NCBI RefSeq assembly: GCF_019279795.1
Contig: NC_056733.1
Location: forward strand, 1,996,742,804 to 1,996,806,803
Source of the DNA: Protopterus annectens
Taxonomy: Eukaryota > Chordata > Ceratodontiformes > Protopteridae
Direction of reading: 5' to 3'
Length of the DNA stretch: 64,000 nt
The position numbers and the translations under genes are program-made. Shown one piece after another: positions 58,326 to 64,000 of this stretch. A model generated the notes under the pieces. The model searched no databases. It was not told the origin of the DNA and saw only the letters and a list, made by a program, of their open reading frames with translations. Position 1 is the stretch's first letter; the number at the start of each line of letters is the position of its first letter.

Positions 58326-58679
58326 TAAAGCAGTGATAGGACTAAAGGCCAGGATACTGACCACCACAGTGAAAGTACTGAAACACTACACTAGACAGTG
58401 CTACAGTGTTAGGTCAGGATGAACGGATGTTGACAATTGTGTGCAAAGTATCCCATGCAAAACCTGCAGGCACAGTATACTCCCTGTTTTGTTCACACAA
58501 AAAGCATTGGACAGTAACTACACAACATGGCACAGAACACACAACCATAAACTTCAGGTATTTGTTGAAGGTCACACTCATCCACAAATGTGATGGGCTG
58601 CAGAGTTCAACATATGTAAAGCCCACACTGGGCATGCTCACACACTTAGATAAATGAGACATCTTTCACACAACATGCC
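58326..58679. other. No recognised feature
   Basis: Short non-coding stretch between the CR1 and the tandem array; the GGGCATGCTCACACACTT word repeats at 58629 and 58698. Confidence 0.5.
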
Positions 58680-61060
58680 AGGGGAAGGCTGAACTGGGCA
58701 TGCTCACACACTTGGTCCAAATGTTACCCCTAGCAAATGTGAAAACACACCAGAGGATGCTCATCCCCCTTTCTAGACACTGATCATGTAAGCACCCTAT
58801 AAGTATATTGGAGAAAAGGATTCTCTCAGTAATCCAAATAGCGCGCCGTGCTAATGCGTCTGTCTCTAGTGTCATAACATAGTTAGATAGGGGTTTGAAT
58901 CCAGCAGGTGGCAAGTGTGTGTGAAGGGGTGTAAGTGTGTATGAAAGAAACATTCCTTTTGGCAACTGGGAAAACACACCACAGGATGATCATTCCACTT
59001 TCTAGACTCTGATGATGTCAGCACCCTATAAGTATATTGGAGAAAAGGATTCTCTCAGTAATTCGAATAGCGCGCCATGCTAATGCGTCCGTCTCTAGTG
59101 TCATAACATAGTTAGGTAGGGGTTTGAATCCAGCAGGTGGCAAGTGTGTGTGAAGGGGGTAAGTGTGTGTGTGTAAGTGTGTATGAAAGAAACATCCCTT
59201 TTGGCAACTGGGAAAACACACCACAGGATGATCATTCCACTTTCTAGACTCTGATGATGTCAGCACCCTATAAGTATATCAGGGGAAAGGAAATTCCCCA
59301 GTAATATGAATAGCGCGCTGTGCTAATGCGTCCGTCTCTAGTGTCATAACATATTTAGGTAGGGGTTTGAATCCAGCAGGTGGCAAGTGTGTGTGAAGGG
59401 GGTAAGTGTGTATGAAAGAAACATCCCTTTTGGCAACTGGGAAAACACACCACAGGATGATCATTCCACTTTCTAAACTCTGATGATGTCAGCACCCTAT
59501 AAGTATATCAGGGGAAAGGAAATTCCCCAGTAATGCGAATAGCGCGCTGCGCTAATGCGTCCGTCTCTAGTGTCATAACATAGTTAGGTAGGAGGTTTGA
59601 ATCCAGCAGGTGGCAAGTGTGTGTGAAGGGGGGTAAGTGTGTGTGTAAATGTGTATGAAAGAAACATCCCTTTTGGCAACTGGGAAAACACACCACAGGA
59701 TGATTATTCCACTTTCTAGACTCTGATGATGTCAGCACCCTATAAGTATATTGGAGAAAAGCCTTTTGGCAACTGGGAAAACACACCACAGGATGATCAT
59801 TCCACTTTCTAAACTCTGATGATGTCAGCACCCTATAAGTATATCAGGGGAAAGGAAATTCCCCAGTAATACGAATAGCGCGCTGTGCTAATGCGTCCGT
59901 CTCTAGTGTCATAACATAGTTAGGTAGGGGTTTGAATCCAGCAAGTGGCAAGTGTGTGTGAAGGGGGGTAAGTGTGTATGAAAGAAACATCCCTTTTGGC
60001 AACTGGGAAAACACACCACAGGATGATCATTCCACTTTCTAGACGCTGATAGGGGTTCTACACTTCTGATTGTGCCCTCCTTTGTATGAGATGCCTATAA
60101 CTATGAACTTGTCAGTCATTCCCTACTCCAATATATAAGTATATTGGAGAAAAGGATTCTCTCAGTAATCCGAATAGCGCGCCGTGCTAATGCGTCTGTC
60201 TCTAGTGTCATAACATAGTTAGGTAGGGGTTTGAATCCAGCAGGTGGCAAGTGTGTGTGAAGGGGGGTAAGTGTGTATGAAAGAAACATCCCTTTTGGCA
60301 ACTGGGAAAACACACCACAGGATGATCATTCCACTTTCTAAACTCTGATGATGTCAGCACCCTATAAGTATATCAGGGGAAAGGAAATTCCCCAGTAATG
60401 CGAATAGCACGCTGTGCTAATGCGTCCGTCTCTAGTGTCATAACATAGTTAGGTAGGGGTTTGAATGTGGCAAGTGTGTGTAAAAGAAACGTCCCTTTTG
60501 GCAACTGGGAAAACACACCACACCTTTCTAGACTCTGATGATGTCAGCACCCTATAAGTATATCAGGGGAAAAGAAATCCCCCAGTAATGTAAATAGCTC
60601 GCTGCGCTAATGCGTCCGTCTGTAGTGTCTTAACATAGCTAGGTAGGGGTTTGAATCCTGTAAAGGGAATGTATGAGTGTGGTTTATGTCTGTGCACTAT
60701 GCTGGGAGGGTTAATTGCCTTTTGCCAACTGGGAGAACACACTACAGGGTGCACATCCCTCCTCCTACACACAGATGATGTCAGCACCCTCTAAGTACAG
60801 CATTAGTAAGGATTTCTCCAACTACTGCAAATAGCACACTCTGCTAATGTGTCTGTTTCTACTGTCATTGCACAGTTAGTTATGGGTTTGAATCTTGCAA
60901 ATGGAAAGTATGTGTTTTACTGTTGGTGGGGTTAGTGTGTGTGCACAATGATGGGGTGGGATGTGGCTTTTGCCACATGGGACTATGCACTGCAGGGTGG
61001 TCATTACCCTTAACAAGCAGTGATGTTGATAGCACCCTATACAAACAAAACTACAAAACA
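58680..61060 (+). repeat. Tandem array of a ~240-bp tRNA-headed SINE-like unit
   Basis: Nine units can be counted by a shared B-box-like GGTTTGAATCC (near 58891, 59120, 59364, 59594, 59929, 60228, 60468, 60648 and 60884), preceded by an A-box-like stretch TAGCGCGCTGTGCTAATGCG. The unit continues with GGCAAGTGTGTGTGAAGGGG, CCTTTTGGCAACTGGGAAAA, CACACCACAGGATGATCATT and GATGATGTCAGCACCCTATA. Spacing is 230-245 bp except where a partial unit (59764-59830) or foreign SINE body (60050-60130) is included. The last units (60600 onward) are the most diverged. Each unit looks like a whole SINE, so this is either a SINE array or a satellite made from one. Confidence 0.85.
60050..60133 (+). mobile_element. 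Foreign SINE body inside the tandem array
   Basis: The 80 bp starting AGGGGTTCTACACTTCTGAT are the reverse complement of 47807-47886 with about two differences. Right after it the array resumes at TATAAGTATATTGGAGAAAA. Confidence 0.8.
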
Positions 61061-62016
61061 GAAGGTGGTGGTACTGATAACACATGTAAGGTAACACTTC
61101 TTCAAGTAATGTCCACAAAACGGAGTAGGATAATCAAACAATTCTTTTATTCTATACAGACAACATGACAACAGACAACTAACTGCCAGTACTCAGTATA
61201 GTGTTACATGCTACTGTAACACGCACATGTACCCAAATATTCCTAGATAGTGTTCTGAAGCCTGAATGTGGCAAGTGTGTGGATGTGGGATGTGTCTGTG
61301 TGTGCATTTCCGTATGGGAAACATGTTTGCTGTGGCAATCAGGGTACTACAGTACCTGATGCACATTACATCTTCCAACTGATGAGGTTGCCTGAACCCT
61401 GTGAGTACAGGTAGAAGGGATGCCAGTAGTAAACAACATAGTGCACTTCTGAAATGTGTACCTGTCATGTATCAACAGCTACTCATGTAGGGTGATAAAT
61501 AATGGGAATGGCAGGTGAGTGTGTGCATCTGTGTGGGTAGCAGGGTGTGTATAGATGCATGTGTGACAGAACAGATACATGTAGCTGAATCTACATAACA
61601 GCACAAGATGCATTGCCATAGTCAATGTTAGCATGTGATGGTGTGCAGCTGGTACACTTTGTTAAGTAGTATGGGTGCAGATAACAATTGAGGACATTCA
61701 TACAGTTACTGCAGCAGGACTGCTGGGATATACACACATTTATACTGCAACAGTCAACAGTTACCAACATGTTACTACTTATACACATCTATGTAGTCAC
61801 CCTGTGCATCAGCAACGTGTTTACCTTTACCTGCACTGATGTTGTAGTATGCAGGAGGTGGCACAGTGTCATCATATGCACAGGGTGTGGGTTAGGTATG
61901 CCCAAGCCGGCCACTGGTAACACCAATTGACATGTGTGTGTATGTGTGTTTGTGAGGGGCAGCAGTACAGGGTGGACCGTTGTTGGTGCAGTGTGTGTGT
62001 GTATGTGTTTGCCCTA
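61061..62016. other. No recognised feature
   Basis: Non-coding sequence, with TGTG-rich words. If the Harbinger model is right, it lies between the array and the accessory gene. Confidence 0.4.
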
Positions 62017-62416
62017 GGTGTTAGGTTTCCAGGTTTCTGCATGTGTGTAAGCACGCACACAGTCCCACATAATGGCTGCCATGTACAGGGTTTTGTGGAC
62101 AGCCACAGACTGCACCTGTCAGGTCATCCAGATCAGTGTCTGTGGGCGCGGACACGGTACCTGTGCCTGGCAGGGGTGCTACGGGCGTATCGGTACTAAC
62201 AGACTGGGTACTGTCATCGGAAGCAGGGGTGTGTTGACTGGACACAGTTCCTGTTGGGACTGTCCAGACCGAGGTGCACGGGGTCTCCGGGGGCATCTGG
62301 ATGACAGCACAGACCCAGCATTGCGGGGGCTGGTGCTGGCACTGAGGCGCAGTGGGCCTGTTGTTATCGCGGCCACTGCCAGCTGGTGCTCTTGCTGGCA
62401 TACGGCCACGTCGGCG

Positions 62417-63029
62417 TCATAAGCGCACACCATCGCCCTGGCCCATGGACATCTGGTTGTGGAGCAGCTGTTCTATGCCCCCACAACGTCTGTCAACGAC
62501 ATCTGTGAAGTTACGGATAGCATTCGTAACATCATGCATGCCGTCTGTCATGGCTATGCGACATGCTCTCAGCTCCCTCAGACCCTGTCTGGTGTACCTT
62601 TCCATACGTGCCTGTGCCTGCATGACAGTTCTAAACATAGTGGAGGTTGACATACCTCCTTGGGCACGTCGGCCAGAGGCAGTACGGCCACGGATGCCCC
62701 CACGAGAACCCATGGGCGACTGTCTGCGTGGTACCATTGGAGGCCTCTGCACATGGCTGCCTTGTGAGGATGCATGTACCACAGGTACCACATTACCCTG
62801 ATCTATGCCCACTGCTGACTGTCCATCACCTAGGGACAATGGTGACAAAGGATGTAACGGCAGGATGACTGTGCGCTTTGCGGGGTTGAAAGCTGTGTAC
62901 TGTCAATTGGCTGACCAATGGCGGACCCAGACACACCTTCCTGCACCATTACAGACATTTCATCATCATCAGTACCTGGGGCACAAGATTCAGGTTCCCT
63001 GCTGCAGGTCACCAGAGCAGCACCAGAAC
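62417..63029 (-). pseudogene. Harbinger accessory (Myb-like) gene, last exon
   Basis: On the minus strand the exon starts after TTTTCCTCCCGTAG at 63029 and reads GSGAALVTCSREPESCAPG, TDDDEMSVMVQEG. After a frameshift near 62888 it continues NPAKRTVILPLHPLSPLS, GSRGGIRGRTASGRRAQG, MFRTVMQAQARMERYTRQGL and RELRACRIAMTDGMHDVTNA to a stop at 62417. The helical RxxxQxxxRELRACRxAxxDGxxxV tail is what I expect of the second, DNA-binding protein encoded by Harbinger elements, which partners the transposase in the nucleus. The N-terminal Myb/SANT helices themselves are not in the window, so identity is inferred from layout and style. Confidence 0.55.
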
Positions 63030-63324
63030 CTACGGGAGGAAAACATGGAACACAGATTACAGTCTCAATACATATTTGAAAGAGATGCACTTCAATACTA
63101 ATGCACACATTCAGAAATGGACACATGCACTCATGGACACTAACACACATGCACACTTGGGCACAGGCACACAAACACACACATCAGTACTGTGTTACAC
63201 TACTCAATTTACTACCTGTCAATTACAGTTATTGTGAACACAGTCACCAGCATGTCTACTACAGAGTTACACTACTCTTCCTAGTTTTATAAATTGTTTT
63301 ACAGATAATTTTAAAAAGACTCAC

Positions 63325-63363
63325 CAGCATGTATGGCCTGCCTCATTGCTACATGGGAGGGAC
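63325..63363 (-). CDS. Small upstream exon of the accessory gene
   Basis: A 39-bp stretch on the minus strand is flanked by CACTTCCAG (acceptor) and GTGAGT (donor). Read in phase it gives PSHVAMRQAIHA, and its last G joins GT of the next exon to make a Gly codon, so the phase fits without a shift. The intron between (63030-63324) is 295 bp. The upstream exons would lie beyond the right edge. It is a prediction from splice signals only. Confidence 0.5.
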
Positions 63364-63559
63364 CTGGAAGTGTGAAGAGAGTAATGTCAGTGGGCACATG
63401 TGTGCCATTCATTTTGCACATGATACAGTACAGTAGTACACTAGTTCCCTTATACACATCAGCTGCACATCATGTCTGTATATATATCATGATGACAGAT
63501 ACATACCACATGCACACCTTATGCGTGCATGAAGTAACAGCGTACAGAACAGTCATATG
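63364..63559. other. No recognised feature
   Basis: Probable intron upstream of the small exon (minus direction). Confidence 0.4.
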
Positions 63560-64000
63560 TACATACCAGGAGTTAACTCTAATCTCACCCTTACCTCTCT
63601 TCAAGCGTCAACTCAAACTGTACTTCCAAACCCACTGGCTTTGTTCTTCTTGGAGTCCAGGCTAACGTCCCTCTCCCTACCCTCTCTTCACCTTTAACCC
63701 CTCATTGTGCATAGAAACTAGCTTCTACCCTGTTTCTTTCACCTTGATGTCCTTCTATGCTCTGACCTACTTCTCCCATCCCTCCCACCTCCTCTTGACT
63801 GTCTTCCTTCTTTTCCTCACTTCCCTTCTTGACTCCTGCCTCTTCCATATCATTGTATCTGTCATACTCCTTCTACTTCTCTACCCTTCTGAGCCCTAAC
63901 TATTATGTATATGGCTTTTGCCTTATTGCATAACCATTATGCTTTAGGTAGGATTGCTTTGAAACCAACGGTACATTGTGTACTGTTTGACTTCCTTACA
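63560..64000 (+). mobile_element. Possible LINE 3' end, to window edge
   Basis: Plus strand LPLFKRQLKLYFQTHW near 63595-63645 resembles the C-terminal SLPLFKxxLKTHLF ending of L2/Rex1-type ORF2. A long pyrimidine-rich stretch (CTCTTCACCTTTAACCCCTC...) follows. No poly-A or AAATA tail occurs before the window ends. Confidence 0.4.

Overview
The window is eukaryotic, AT-rich and intron-like, and almost all of it is transposable-element sequence. The mix of elements points to a vertebrate: CR1-type and L2-like LINEs, a Tx1/L1-type LINE, Penelope-like elements (PLEs), a DIRS element, PIF/Harbinger DNA transposons, tRNA-derived SINEs and long (CA)n and (TA)n microsatellites. It is probably a species with a large, repeat-swollen genome such as a lungfish or an amphibian. 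That guess rests on element composition and low exon density only; the species cannot be named from sequence alone.

The only host-gene signal I can support is one 65-bp exon at 14257-14321 (+). It has good splice sites and encodes a peptide typical of the transferrin family. No second exon was found, so the flanking DNA would be long introns.

Layout: 0.2-2.6 kb, LINE reverse-transcriptase (RT) remnant and PLE tail (both -). 2.7-7.3 kb, CR1 fragment, degenerate DIRS element (RT, RNase H, tyrosine recombinase) and a 62-bp inverted repeat. 7.7-12.7 kb, Ty3/gypsy scrap, CR1 scrap, microsatellites, two SINEs and a MITE. 14.3 kb, transferrin-like exon followed by a 46-bp tandem repeat. 15.7-17.9 kb, CR1 and an internally deleted L2. 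18.4-23.1 kb, PLE cluster with one copy lying in the opposite direction inside another. 23.6 kb, MITE copy. 25.1-29.1 kb, L2-like LINE whose 3' UTR carries about 27 copies of an 88-bp minisatellite. 30.9-39.6 kb, a nested stack in which one CR1 is split in three by an L2 (itself interrupted by a CR1 and an L2 tail) and by an L1 with a 16-bp target-site duplication (TSD). 40.9-43 kb, microsatellites and a TIR element sitting in (TA)n. 44.6-46.5 kb, CR1 carrying a MITE with a 10-bp TSD. 47.8-64 kb, an apparent PIF/Harbinger element (left end 48080, transposase 49.4-50.6 kb, second accessory gene 62.4-63.4 kb on the opposite strand) split by CR1 insertions and by a roughly 2.4-kb tandem array whose unit looks like a tRNA-headed SINE.

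Nearly all coding regions are broken by stops or frameshifts. They form a fossil record of successive insertions and do not work together as an active pathway.
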